From Anthoceros angustus (Eukaryota > Streptophyta > Anthocerotopsida > Anthocerotales > Anthocerotaceae), in contig VJWM01000007.1 of NCBI GenBank assembly GCA_010909165.1, positions 620,001-684,000 of the forward strand: DNA of 64,000 bases, read 5' to 3'. This document shows positions 1-11,395 of this stretch, piece by piece; position 1 is the first letter of the stretch, and each line of letters opens with the position of its first letter. The translations under genes and the position numbers were made by a program. Below the pieces are notes generated by a model. The model saw nothing but the letters and a program-made list of their open reading frames with translations, searched no databases and was not told where the DNA came from.

Positions 1-2472
1 CAAAAGGGGCTGATGGCTCGGGCCATTTGCAACAACAACTCTGGCACCATTCGCCTTCTTCCTCGTGGAAGTTGATCCACGTGCAAGATAGTGAGAATGT
101 CGTCCAAGAGCTCATCTCTTCCACCACGCATTGGATCCTGCGCGCACACCAAATATGCGACCCAATCGATTAGGATCAGGGAAGACACAATCGCCGTTTG
201 CAGTCCAAAGCTTTCATTCGGGGGCCAACCTGAAGGATCAAATCCGTGTGAGTCTTATCAGGATACAGTCGGAAAGTGACATCCGCGCCAACCGAACGCA
301 GGCTCTCTGCAAAGCTAAAACTGTAGCACACACAGCAAACAAGCATGAGGGCAGGTTAGCCAAGAACTCTCTCGCTTACGAATCAAAGTATTCCTCGAAC
401 GACAATATACCTGGCATCACACGGGATGGAATAATCTGCATCGCCATGAAAGAGAGCCATAGAAGGCAGATGCTTGGCAGCATCTTTGTACGAGGGGCTT
501 TGCACCTCAAGATCAGGGGAAAACTTCGCCAAGTTGTCCTCACCCTCCACGATGCTGTAACATTCGAGAGAGCAGCAAGAATTCTCAGGTTATCAACGAC
601 CTAAGTAAAATGACATGTGTACCCTGTCCACTAGGGATCCGAAGGCGATTTGGGTTAGAAATCAACTGAAAAGCTCCACAATAGGCAAGAGATCTGTAGC
701 CAAGTCAGAGTTATCACCTGACAAACAGTGAACGATACAACCCCCGTAGATGAAAATGGTTAACCAGCTTACAGAGATTGTACCTACATTCCAGAAGTAT
801 AATGAGCGAAGCCCCTGAAAACTTTCTTCATTCGACAACAGACTTCACAGGAATTTTCATCAATCTCACCCGCCAGAAATGCCTACGAATGCCTGAAATT
901 GAGAAGACCTCCAAGTCAGCGAGGAGCCGTCAAGCTCTTCTTTGTTGGCTTGTTGAACTAGGGCATGAGCCGCAAGATGTGCACCAGCTGATTGACCAGC
1001 TAGATATAGTCTGATTTGAATGGCAGACATAATGTCAGCCAAATGCAACACAGACATGTAGCTCCTTAAAGAAAGTGACCCTGTGATATGGGTCTATGGC
1101 ATGCTCACCTCTTGGGATCACCTCCAAAGTGTGTCACATTGTTCACAACAAAAGATATGCCCTTGATGATATCCTCGGTCATGTCACTCATGCTTCCCTG
1201 GGGAAAGTTCCTAGCAGTCACGGCAATGGCAGTCTCAGGGAAATCAGAGCTGCAGCTTGCCAGACCCTCCGCAAGTTTGTTGTTAGCAAGAACCACCTGT
1301 AATCAATACAAGCTACAATGATGTCGTTCTCGACAAGCTGCTGAGCGAGTAGGGCTCCCCAGGCCTTGTACCTGCAAACTCATTGCGGGCGATAAACTCA
1401 AGGTCAACTATAAGTAGAAGGGCTTGCAGTGGGAGACTTCGAAGCTATAACATTTGCAACTGCAGATTAACAGTGAGCAAGTACATGAGTCAAGCAACAG
1501 AGGTTTGTTTGCCCAACCCAATAATCCAAGCACCTCCAGTGATGAACACCACCACCGTTTTGGGCTCCTTACAGCCTCCATCTGGTAAATACAGATCTAA
1601 CCTGCCCCAGAACGTTATCCATCAATACAGGCACGTTTGCAGCAACATTCACGCGAGCTCAGCTACTAGGTGGTCACCTGTTCCTCGGATTTTCACCATA
1701 GGTGACGCTTCGATGGACGTTCTTGGAGAAGAAATAGTAATAACCAACTGCAGCAGAAGGATGCAATCGGAGAAAAGGAAGTTAATGAACCGTCCCACAG
1801 CCAGTGTTGACAACTTGTCATTTTCAAACAGAAATAACCCTCCCATCCAGCTCATCCGCCGCAGAACACAGCGAGCTGTGCTCGAGAACAACCAGGCGTA
1901 GGAAAGGAAGTCTTACTTTGAAGAAATCCGGGCGATAAACACAAGGCGTACAAGCCAAGGGCCAAGAGTTTGGTAATCCATCGATAGCCCAACCTGAATA
2001 TTCAGCGTGCCCAGACACCTTGTCAGACAATGCAACAGCGCAAGCACGTGTCAGGAATGCCAAACTCCACAGTAGCCCAGCCATTTTTCCACAAGCACCC
2101 GTACCCCAGATAAGTCAGCAAGCTGAAAGTGAGCCGGGTGATGAGCCAGGTTTCAGCTGCTGCGTGCTCGATCTCTCTTCTCAGGGACTGTCGTTGCGGG
2201 TGCCGCAGAATGGCAGTGTCCGTGACAGTTCTCCTCAAGGGCAACCGCCGCTCCTTGCAAGCTGGTCGCTTCGTCAGCAGGGCTGCATCTGCGGAGAGCT
2301 GGTGGCGAATAGTGATTCCATGCTTCGACAGAAGCCGCTGGCTCTCGCCGTCGTCCAGTTCTTGGATCTCGGGAACGGTCAGGCAAGGGCTCGATTGGCG
2401 CAGCGGGGAAGGGTGTGCCACCAATGGATCTGCACAATGAAGCGGGCACGGCCGCCTGGAATAAAATTCCAT
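1..2472 (-). CDS. ICME: Isoprenylcysteine alpha-carbonyl methylesterase (ICME), stop codon cut by window edge
   Basis: This alpha/beta-hydrolase demethylates prenylcysteine methyl esters, reversing the last step of CAAX protein processing at endomembranes. I read eleven exons on the minus strand: 2472-2105, 1993-1917, 1747-1678, 1601-1518, 1371-1297, 1210-1109, 1010-870, 783-718, 554-411, 314-230 and 137-1. They join in phase to 449 aa plus TG, so the stop is just outside the window. Exon 1 has the family N-terminal block ([12 protein letters not shown]), followed by a hydrophobic segment. Later exons hold the oxyanion motif (ITGGAWIIG), the nucleophile elbow GQSAGAH, the acidic region (HGDADYSIP) and the catalytic His (DKTHTD). 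The protein ends [14 protein letters not shown], as family members do. The ATG at 2472 fits the family N-terminus; the overlapping ATG at 2476 is in another frame. Length matches plant ICMEs. Confidence 0.93.
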
Positions 2473-3379
2473 CCAAGCACTAGAAACGGAAATAGACTAC
2501 GTCGGGTCGGAGGACGCTGGCGTGAGCGGCAGCGGCAGCAGCAGCAGCGGCGCACCTTGGGATGAAGCGATCAGAAGAGCATCTGGCACAAAGGCTCCCA
2601 CCCGGTCCCCATTCGGAAAGGCCTTGTGGCCCTGCATGGATCTTCCGTGGACGCCCAGTGGTAGGCTAAGCGTATCACTCCCTACGGAATTGGGGAGTCT
2701 GAAACAAGAGAAGGCGCAAGAGAGCTGCCGCGGGCCATACGCACCCCGTTCCGCGCTCCTTGTAAGGCAGTGACGAGTGTTGACAAGCGGTGAGCTGTGG
2801 CGCGCAGGATAACATGGCCGCCTCCTACAACAGGCAACTGGGCACTGCTAACTTCCGCCACCGATATCGGCGTAATACATTCCGCTACTGGACAGCGCCG
2901 ACCGGCACTACCTATTCCAGTTCAAGGGCAGATTAATTACCGTGGACCCAGCTGGACCGACGTTGGACGATACGTCGGGACTCGTCTCCACAGAAGCCAT
3001 GGGTAGAGTCGACCAAGCCGTGTTGCACATTAGTCTAGAGAACCTAATCTAAGCACATTAAACTAGAGCAACGTAGGCTAAATTTAAGAGATAAATACTT
3101 GGCTGCATATATAGTTCCGTAATCGATAGAACCATTCCATAGGAAATAATTATGTTTTATTTCTCTCAAGTAATATGAATATTATCCCGGTGCATGCCGA
3201 AATTCCCACTATCTATGTATGCGCGTGCCCAACTGCTTGGCTGTCCTTGTTTTGGGAGCGTTGGCCAACTGTCCGAAAGCCGTTTGACAAATCTAGTGCG
3301 CATCAGTGGTGGGGTGAGAGCGCGCAACAGCGCTAGTTGATCCCACGACGAGCGCGTGCAAGAAGTACTTGATCGCGCA
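2473..3379. other. Intergenic, no gene recognised
   Basis: This stretch lies upstream of the ICME start and should hold its promoter and 5' leader. Short ORFs occur on both strands but none has a recognisable domain, splice context or compositional support. A (CAG)n-like run near 2528-2552 is the only low-complexity feature I see. Confidence 0.4.
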
Positions 3380-3530
3380 TAGGAACCACCGATGATGGCA
3401 CGCTTCGAGATCCCACGATGAGGGCGGACTGGAACCACCGGGGATGGTGCACAGGAAGCACCGAGGATAGCACACAAGAAGCATCGGAGATGGTGCATAA
3501 GAACCACCAGGGATGGTTAAGGGGTCATTT
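3380..3530. repeat. Degenerate ~23-26 bp minisatellite
   Basis: About five diverged units carry the core 'accaccggggatggtgcac' or close variants (accgaggatagcacac, atcggagatggtgcat, accagggatgg). Units are offset by 23-28 bp. The short minus-strand ORFs across this block simply translate the repeat. Confidence 0.65.
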
Positions 3531-3611
3531 TGAGATGACTGATCTTGGAGAAATGTCGTGAAACCAACAGTTGGGAGACATTGGATGTGCAAGAATGCCT
3601 GGAGATGGGCT

Positions 3612-3690
3612 CAGTCCCAGCGTCCCAGGACACCCTCAGTCTCGACGTCCCGGGACACTCTTAGCCCTAGCGTCCCGAGACTTACATTGA
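3612..3690. repeat. ~25 bp minisatellite, three units
   Basis: Three adjacent units share the core 'cgtcccaggacaccct', with variants cgtcccgggacactct and cgtcccgagact, each preceded by a CAGT/TAGC-like spacer. The block is probably part of a degraded mobile element. Confidence 0.6.
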
Positions 3691-4177
3691 ATCTACTACT
3701 TGCATGCCCTAGCCTTATTTTCCTTTTCAAGATAGGCTATTGCTAGTTTCTTAAAGGCTATATATGTGCCCAATTGATTGGCGGCTTACATAAGTTTTCA
3801 ACATGATTAGTTAGGGCTTGTTTCATGAATGTTGCGTAGAGGTTGACTTTAGGTTTGGCCATGGTTTATACCCTAGATGCGCTGGACAGGTGTAGGACGG
3901 CCATGATGGCTCACACCAAGGGAGGCGAGTCTGTTGGAATCATAAGGAGGAAGAAAGCTAACCGCTACTCGAATCTAAACGTGGAGATGATGATGGGCGT
4001 TGAGCTAAAAGGAGCGAGGGCGCACATTATTGTTGTTGTTGAAGTCACGCCAGCGGCGTTGAGAATTGCGGAGAACATTGGAGCATTCTTGGCTCTTGGA
4101 ATGAGAGATTTGCTAACGTTTTTCTTGTGATCTTGCTTGTGAGAGTGGTTCATGGTGCAAGGGCGCCATTTCCAGAC

Positions 4178-4735
4178 CTCCAGCCTCACAATCTTGTGAG
4201 GCCCCTTCAATTTTCAGTACCATGTTGTCCAACAGCATGCGTTGTTTCTTCACTTCAACAATCGGTGAGATTTGAGGAGGATTGAGCTGGAGGGAGGCAG
4301 CGGCGCAGCTACAGCACTGCAGCATCCCTAGGACGCCTCAAATCTAGCACTTAGATCTTTATTTCATTGCAATCTGGCACTGAGGACAGGAGCGGGGAGG
4401 CATTGATTTTGGAGAAGGGGCACGGCAAGGCACTACTGGGCAGCCCCGCAGGATTGGGGACCTCCACCTCACAATCTTGTGAGGCCCCTTCAATTTTCAG
4501 GACCATGTTGTCCAACAGCATGCGTTGTTTCTTCACTTCAACAATCGGTGAGATTTGAGGAGGATTGAGCTGGAGGGAGGCAATTCTGACAGACTGAGCA
4601 TCCCTAGGACGCCTCAAATCTAGCACTTAGATCTTTATTTCATTGCAATCTGGCACTGAGGACAGGAGCGGGGAGGCATTGATTTTGGAGAAGGGGCACG
4701 GCAAGGCACTACTGGCGTGACCTGCAGGATTGGGG
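4178..4735. repeat. ~280-bp tandem direct duplication
   Basis: Sequence from 'ctcacaatcttgtgaggccc' at about 4188 to 'aaggcactactggg' at about 4440 recurs from about 4468 to 4716 with few changes. The main difference is a short substituted stretch after 'gagggaggca' (4298-4321 versus 4582-4599). The minus-strand translation is partly open in both units (shared segment SPIVEVKKQRMLLDNMVL). That suggests decayed retroelement coding sequence, but I cannot assign a family. Confidence 0.7.
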
Positions 4736-5797
4736 ACCTCCACGGTATCCTGACCACTTCAACCTTCAATCCTCCAGATATGCAACGCACCTACAGTGGA
4801 GCAGCTATCTTGGAGGAATCGATTTTCTCAAAGACACGATCGGTTTCCGGACCTAATATCCTTCACGAGGTGGATTTGGTGGTGAAGAGATTCAATTTCT
4901 TATGTCTTGGCATTGTGAATTTTTCCAACAGCAAATCAGTGATTTTGGACAGGAATAGGTAGGAATTGCCCTGGGCATTCTCTGATTTCTTATCATATAT
5001 CCTGCTGATCTGATTTGATTCTCATTGCTAATTTGGAGGTTTTCCCTCATCTTGGCATTTAAGCCCTCGTGGGAAGCGTAGATCAGTGCTGGACACCAGA
5101 TCTGAAGGACCAGCAGTCCGAGTGGTTGCCTCAATATGGACTGATTTCTCGAACTAGTGCCGAATTTCACTAGTCAATGGCTTGGCCTCCTCCAATCTCA
5201 GCTTGGACTCCTCTCTTTTAGCAGCATAGTGTGTGGTTCTACGTAGAACGCTGAGATTTCTCTAGCCGCATGGTTGGGATGCTAAATGTTAGTTGCTGAT
5301 TTTCATTCCTTTAACTGCTTTTCTCACATCTCAATTTTTGTTGATCAGCATTTCAGTACAGGCCGTGACGGCTTGTGCTGAGTTTTACTAGACTGTGCTT
5401 TCAATTTTTCAATCACAGCTGTGGAGCTGACCCTTTCTCTTGTGCGTGCTTTCATGGGGGATGCATTCTAAGGAGGATACAAGCCCACGTTACAGGCTTT
5501 GAACCCGTAACATTCCCAACCGAGTCACTCCCGAGTGCCTACAGCCCAGGAGGAGGAGGACAGCAAGGCGACAGCAGCAGTGGTTAGAGGAGGTGGAGGA
5601 CGGCATCAGGCCCGAGACACCGCCCTCTACCTCAAGATTTGTAGCCTGCTAGTCTCCCTTGACCGAGCTTACCACATGCTAGTCGACAAAAGAACTCCTT
5701 TTTTGATGCGGGGCTAGCACAATTGGCAGTCCATGGTGAGAAGGGAGAATTCAGATTTGCCAGTGTGGTGAAAGAGAAGGAGAATGTTGGCTGCCTC

Positions 5798-5876
5798 AGC
5801 ACCAGCCATACTCGGGACAATCCCAGCACCAGCCATACTCAGGACAGTCCTAGCACCAGCCATACTCAGCACGTGC
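5798..5876. repeat. 27-bp minisatellite, three units
   Basis: Three head-to-tail 27-bp units share 'agcaccagccatactc' followed by a variable GGGACAATCC or AGGACAGTCC tail; the third is partly degenerate. The period is a multiple of three, so a 9-aa repeat (SMAGA core) appears in the minus-strand reading. No gene context supports it as coding. Confidence 0.7.
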
Positions 5877-6400
5877 ACGTGCTTGTACTGGTAGCAAGTA
5901 GAATTCAACATATAGCTTGCTATGGATGCAAGGATGGCGATATTGAGCCTTCTACGTTAATGATTGCTGCATTAACCTTGTTGGTATGAGTCAGGTAGTA
6001 TCTAAGCCATTATCTTGAAAATATAATAATAAAAGTTAAAACAACAAGAAATTAGGATAAATATCAAGAGGTAGTGCATGAGCATAATTAAAATATAATC
6101 AAGAGATAGATCATAGGACACATAACGAGAAATGATTGGGTCTATCAAAAGGCTGCCTCAATCAAATTTTTATCATAAACCAGGCAAAAAGTAACTCACG
6201 CTTTAAGCTGCTGTAAACTGGTAGTCCCATATTATAAATAGTGAGCCCTACTCAATGTCGCCCGTCTGCCAGATGCATTTCTCCACAACTTGAACCGTTA
6301 TCCAATCCCCATCCTTGGGCAAAAGTTCTGGCCATAAAATTGGTGTTAGCACCACATTTAAGCAAAATGCGACAATGCTGACTGTTTACCTGTCCCTACA
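5877..6400. other. Non-coding, AT-rich; nothing recognised
   Basis: No plausible coding sequence or RNA gene is visible. The stretch lies between the 27-bp repeat and the gypsy gag remnant and is probably transposon-derived filler. Confidence 0.4.
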
Positions 6401-7490
6401 AAGTGAACAACTCTCGTATTCGTGGGCTTTGGTGGATACTTACCACAGGGGTATCACCACGAGGCTGCCCTAGCCCAGCACGTTCCCTTAAGACTACTGG
6501 GTAGGCTTGTTTTCCATACCTACAACCCCTTGTACCTCGCTGACCTGTCGAGCAGCAGGAGGAACTCGTGCTCCGGCAGCCTATTGTCGTCCTCGTCCTC
6601 GATCACCTTGGCCTCGAGCAAATCGTTGCGGACAATCTTTAGCACGATGACCCCACCCATTATGCGTATAACACTGACCTTAAAGTGCTTGCGCTTGGGG
6701 TTTCATAGGGGCTCTCCATCTCCAGATCCCAAGCCCCCAAATTTCATGGCTTATACCAATCTCTAAACTCGTGGTACAAAGCATCAGCGGACTCCGCAAT
6801 CTGAACTGCTTACTCAAATGTGTGGCACTGCTTCTGAACAACACCCTTACGAACGGCATGTTTCACACCTATGGAATACTTGTCTAGTTTCTTTTCATCC
6901 GTGATGCCGGGGAGGCTCATGACGACCGTGCGAAACTTGCGAGTGTATGTTGCAATCGTTATCTGCTATGTCAATCGATCCAACTTCTCTCGAGCAACCT
7001 GCCTTGCTTTCAAGGGCACGAATTCTGCATGGACCAGCTGTACAAACTCGTCAAGGCTCCGATGCGCTCCTACCGCTCCTTGCGAAATCGACCAAAGCAA
7101 CTACACCCACCACAACAGAGCCGCCCCCTTCGAGTACGTAGCTGCCATCTGTATCTCTTACCCCGGCTCAGTCCTGCTTAGCTGAATATACGTCTTCACT
7201 TGGTGGATCCAGAGTTTGACCTCCATCAGGTCCTCCTTGCCTTCAAAATTGTTAGGCTTGGATATCTTCGACCCAACCGTTGCCCTTTGTGGTCCGTGCG
7301 CACGTCAGCTCAACCACTATAGCACAGGCCACGCCATCAGACGGCCGCAGCCTCCATCTAAGGCATAAGGGCATCTCTCCTCGACACGTATCTCGATCGC
7401 CTTAGCTCGTGGTGAGCTTAGGCAAGCATCCGAGCTAGTCAGGTACGGTCGAGACCTTCCTCCATGGTGGACTCTTCTGATGGCATGACA
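6400..7490 (-). mobile_element. Ty3/gypsy retrotransposon gag remnant
   Basis: Read on the minus strand, this contains a typical retrotransposon gag core, broken by stops and frameshifts. It starts with 'NNFEGKEDLMEVKLWI' near 7250. A W-rich segment follows, then 'YTRKFRTVVMSLPGI', 'DKYSIGVKHAVRKGVV' and 'FEQAVQIAESADALYHEF' near 6790. This order (capsid helices before a nucleocapsid/linker) is characteristic of plant Ty3/gypsy Gag. Sequence to about 6420 continues on the same strand with acidic linker-like residues. No full-length ORF survives. The gag start is also present in a truncated second copy at 8680-8980. A retroelement origin is secure; the exact lineage is not. Confidence 0.72.
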
Positions 7491-8679
7491 TAATAAACAG
7501 GTTAGAACATTCCTGCCCTAAACCCTAAGCCCTAAACCCAAGGCCATAATCGATTGCAATGATCAAGCTCGATTCCGCTTGTCATGAGTCGAACTTGCAA
7601 AACTAGGTAGTCCACTTGTACCGGGAGGAATGTGTCCACTATTAAGGGAGTCGGGCTTTATGCAGCTTTGCGTGGTACATGCCACTGATTGTGGTGGTAA
7701 CCTCGTCATGATCACGCCAGCGGATTATCCACCTCTAATTGCGGAAGGCGCTATCAAAACTTATAGTGACAAGAAACCTTTTGGCCATTATCTCAACCAT
7801 TGCAACTCCAAGTCCCTTGAAACGAATACAATAGTTAGAGGATAAAACAAACTGAGTTAGTTACAACTAACTAAGAGGTAACTAGCGCAGGTTAGACTAG
7901 CTAGAGTTATCTAGCGAACGGTTTGTGACTCTTCATATTGACGCTATAAAAGCCCAAATTGTTCTTCATAATTAAAAGCATTTGTTTCTCAGTTTCATAT
8001 GCTTCCGCACAAGCTCTTCCAACTCCAATACAAATTGCCTATGTGAAACAAGTAGATTGATGTATAGCAACTTGAAAAGGCCTTATGCAAATTATATGCA
8101 GTTTGGAAGGCCACAACTACATCGCTTCTAACCTTCCATAAGTAGCTCAATTGCCACATCATCCAAATACCCTTAAGGTTGCATTGGATAGATAATGCAT
8201 AGCAGGACGTAGTCGTCGAGAGTTGAAGTCTCTACGTAAGGCATCGCCACAAGACATCGTCATACAACGTCGCCACAGTTGGTCGTCATAGGACGTCGCC
8301 TCGAGACATTGTCACTCCATCAAGACATCAGTACCTAAGCATCCTGTCCACCAAATTCCCTTCTGTGTCAATCAACGTTGTCTTTGCTCCTTCTGCCGTT
8401 TATTCTTCACACAAAATCCTAAAAAGAGGGGAAAATACTATAAAAGCACAAATTAGCTGGCAAAGCCGACAAATTGTGGACTTCACATACCAAATTAGTA
8501 GAAGATGACGGTCCCTTCATAAATAAACTCAAATGGTCAAGGTATACGAATACTTAGGAGTCAACATATACACAAGAAAAATTGTGCATGAAGATGTACA
8601 GAGGGTTAAAGCAAAACTATGTGCGATGCAAAACTATATTACAAGGGAAAATATGAACATGACGGGATTTCTCTTCACT
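7201..8679. repeat. Tandem duplication 1, left copy (1.48 kb)
   Basis: This unit matches 8680-10167 along its whole length. It starts inside gag (minus strand), crosses the LTR/PBS junction and continues through the LTR-like region with a plus-strand TATA-like 'ctataaaagccc' near 7945. The duplication junctions share the short word 'tcttcact' (about 7193-7200, 8672-8679 and 10160-10167). The copies differ mainly by 1-5 nt changes at CAG/CTG-type sites rather than scattered substitutions. Confidence 0.85.
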
Positions 8680-10167
8680 TGGTGGATCCGAGTTTGACCT
8701 CCATCAGGTCCTCCTTGCCTTCAAAATTGTTAGGCTTGGATATCTTCGACCCAACCGTTGCCCTTTGTGGCTGCCGCTGAGCTGCTGCGGCCACCTCAAC
8801 CACTATAGCCTGGGCCACTGCAACTCGCACGGCCGCAGCCTCCATCTAAGGCATAAGGGCATCTCTCTCCGCACAATGCATCTCAGACTGCCTTAGCTCG
8901 TGGTGAGCTTAGGCAAGCATCCGAGCTAGTCAGGTACGGTCGAGACCTTCCTCCATGGTGGACTCTTCTGATGGCATGACATAATAAACAGGTTAGAACA
9001 TTCCTGCCCTAAACCCTAAGCCCTAAACCCAAGGCCATAATCGATTGCAATGATCAGCCAAGCTCTGATTCCAGTTGTCATGAGTCGAACTTCGCAAACT
9101 AGGTAGTCCACTTGTACCGGGAGGAATGTGTCCACTATTAAGGGAGTCGGGCTTTATGCACTGGCTTGCGTAGTACATGCCACTGATTGTGGTGGTAACC
9201 TCGTCATGATCACGGCCAACAGCGGATTATCCAGCCTCTAATTGCGGAAGACTGAGCGCTATCAAAACTTATCCGTGACAAGAAACCTTTTGGCCATTAT
9301 CTCAACCATTGCAACTCCAAGTCCCTTGAAACGAATACAATAGTTAGAGGATAAAACAAACTGAGTTAGTTACAACTAACTAAGAGGTAACTAGCGCAGG
9401 TTAGACTAGCTAGAGTTATCTAGCGAACGGTTTGTGACTCTTCATATTGACGCTATAAAAGCCCAAATTGTTCTTCATAATTAAAAGCATTTGTTTCTCG
9501 CTTTCATATGCTTCCGCAAGCTCTTCCAACTCCAATACAAATTGCCTATGTGAAACAAGTAGATTGATGTATAGCAACTTGAAAAGGCCTTATGCAAATT
9601 ATATGCGCTTTGGAAGGCCACTACATCGCTTCTAACCTTCCATAAGTAGCTCAATTGCCACATCATCCAAATACCCTTAAGGTTGCATTGGATAGATAAT
9701 GCATAGCGGGGCGTAGTCGCCGAGAGTTGAAGTCTCGTAAGGCATCGCCACAAGACATCGCCATACAACGTCCACGCTTGGTCGTCAGGGGCGTCGCCTC
9801 GAGACATTGTCACTCCATCAAGACATCGGTACTAAGCATCCTGTCCACCAAATTCCCTTCGTGTCAATCAACGTTGTCTTTGCTCCTTCTGGCGTTTATT
9901 CTTCACACAAAATCCTAAAAAGAGGGGAAAATACTATAAAAGCACAAATTAGCTGGCAAAGCCGACAAATTGTGGACTTCACATAGTAGAAGATGACGGT
10001 CCCTTCATAAATAAACTCAAATGGTCAAGGTATACGAATACTTAGGAGTCAACATATACACAAGAAAAATTGTGCATGAAGATGTACAGAGGGTTAAAGC
10101 AAAACTATGTGCGATGCAAAACTATATTACAAGGGAAAATATGAACATGACGGGATTTCTCTTCACT
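8680..10167. repeat. Tandem duplication 1, right copy (1.49 kb)
   Basis: This is the second unit of the duplication that starts at 7201. It holds the better-preserved primer-binding site and a truncated gag start read on the minus strand from about 8980, which opens MPSEESTMEEGLDRT and then hits stops. Telomere-like words (CCCTAAACCCTAA) near 9009-9030 recur in the left copy near 7514. Confidence 0.85.
9062..9085 (-). other. Retrotransposon primer-binding site and LTR edge
   Basis: On the minus strand the sequence reads TGGAATCAGAGC at 9073-9062, one base off the TGGTATCAGAGC site complementary to plant initiator tRNA-Met. It is separated by 2 nt from a 'TGACA' LTR end (TGTCA at 9076-9080 on the plus strand). 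The 5' LTR therefore lies to the right of 9076 and the element reads leftward into gag, which agrees with the minus-strand gag. The left-copy counterpart near 7566-7580 is altered. Confidence 0.65.
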
Positions 10168-11395
10168 GTTTACGATATTTGCTTCAACCACCATACTTGT
10201 AAAAGACACTTGTACTTGAAGGAGTCCATCTTACAAATGAAACCTCTGCCAGGAAAAGGAATTACTAGCCAAGGGAGTAGCGGATACCTCACATCACCGA
10301 TAATGTCTTCTCTAATGCAAAACCATTAATTGGGATGCAACACCCACTTAGATGTCTTCCAACATTTGCCAAAAGATACTACTCATTATTGCACAATGTA
10401 TTCGCATGTCGTTAGTTGCACTAGGCCATCATGCCATAATAACTAGAGCGTTGCGGCGACTGGAGCTCATCGCCTCTATGTCCAAGCCCCGAAGTGTGAA
10501 TTCTTGCAAGAACGTCTGGAGTATTTAGGGCACATCATTGATGCTGAAGGTATCTGTGTAGACCCCACGAGATTCTGACTACTTTGGTGACTACCTCTAT
10601 GTTGGCATACTCTAATCCAGCCTTCCCTTTATTGTTACAGCTAATGCCTCCAATCTTGCCGTCAGTGTGGTCCTTCAACAAGACCAAGGCCAAGGACGCC
10701 AGCCGATTGCTTACTTCTCGCGAAAATTGGAGGGTGCCGAGTTGCATTGGACAAGCAGTGAAAAGGAGACTCAAGCTTAGGTCCTGGCTTTAAAGACTTG
10801 GCACTGTTTCTTGGAGGGTGCCCCTTTTGAGCTCGAGACAGATCATTGCCCTCAAAATTATCTCAAGCAGCAGACTCTCTCTCAAGCAAGCCCGGCTTGT
10901 TTAGAATACTAGTATCAAATCCGATATGTCAAGGGTCGTCACAACCAAGTTGCTGATGCTTTAAATATGATTCATACTAACGCACTTTAAAGTTGCGATT
11001 CAACCTAATTGGTAGGATGAAATTGCAAGGGCTCTCATATAGGATGTCGATGCCCACTCTACTTTTCATGCCCTTCGAGCTGGCTCCTTTGATTGGGCTA
11101 GGTGGGATGGTCTTCTATGGTATCGTTATCGGCTCTTCGTTCCTCAGGTCCCTCATATATGCCGGGCCTTGATTTCTAAAGCCCACAATGTTCCATTTGC
11201 AGGCCACCAGGGTGTAAATTGTACTACTACCATTCTTAGTCGGCTCTATTCTTGGCCTCAACTCACTGAGGATGTGTGAGATTATGTCCTCCTCTGCAAC
11301 TTCTACCAACACAACAAAGCTTGTCATCAATGTCCTACTAGCCAGCTCCAACCCTTGCCTGTCCCTTTGCTTCCTTGGGAGCAAGTCACACTTGA
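9473..11395. repeat. Tandem duplication 2, left copy (1.92 kb)
   Basis: This unit repeats at 11396-13284. It overlaps the end of duplication 1, so part of the LTR region exists in three copies (starting near 7980, 9480 and 11401). The junctions share 'cttcataa' (9473-9480, 11396-11403 and 13285-13292). The right half holds gypsy reverse transcriptase/RNase H and the integrase zinc-binding region on the plus strand. Confidence 0.85.
10440..11395 (+). mobile_element. Broken Ty3/gypsy pol: RT end, RNase H and integrase zinc region (copy 1)
   Basis: Plus-strand reading across several frames gives successive gypsy pol landmarks. First are 'KCEFLQERLEYLGHII' (end of RT) and 'GRQPIAYFSRKLEGAELHW' (RNase H). 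Next come 'ELETDH', 'QIRYVKGRHNQVADAL' and the integrase zinc-binding stretch around 'AHNVPFAGHQGV' and 'NKACHQC'. Frameshifts and stops interrupt every domain, so it is not functional. The strand is opposite to gag at 6400-7490, so either two elements are nested or a rearrangement inverted one part. Confidence 0.75.

Noticed and set aside
2020-2565. 181-aa plus-strand ORF
   Set aside because: Antisense to ICME exon 1, which is in phase with the rest of that gene and matches the family.
3166-3592. Minus-strand ORFs of about 100 aa
   Set aside because: They overlap the minisatellite and translate its degenerate repeat.
5480-5540. Possible tRNA-like stretch (gcccacgttacaggctttgaacccgtaac)
   Set aside because: No acceptor-stem pairing or anticodon arm of proper size could be drawn around it.
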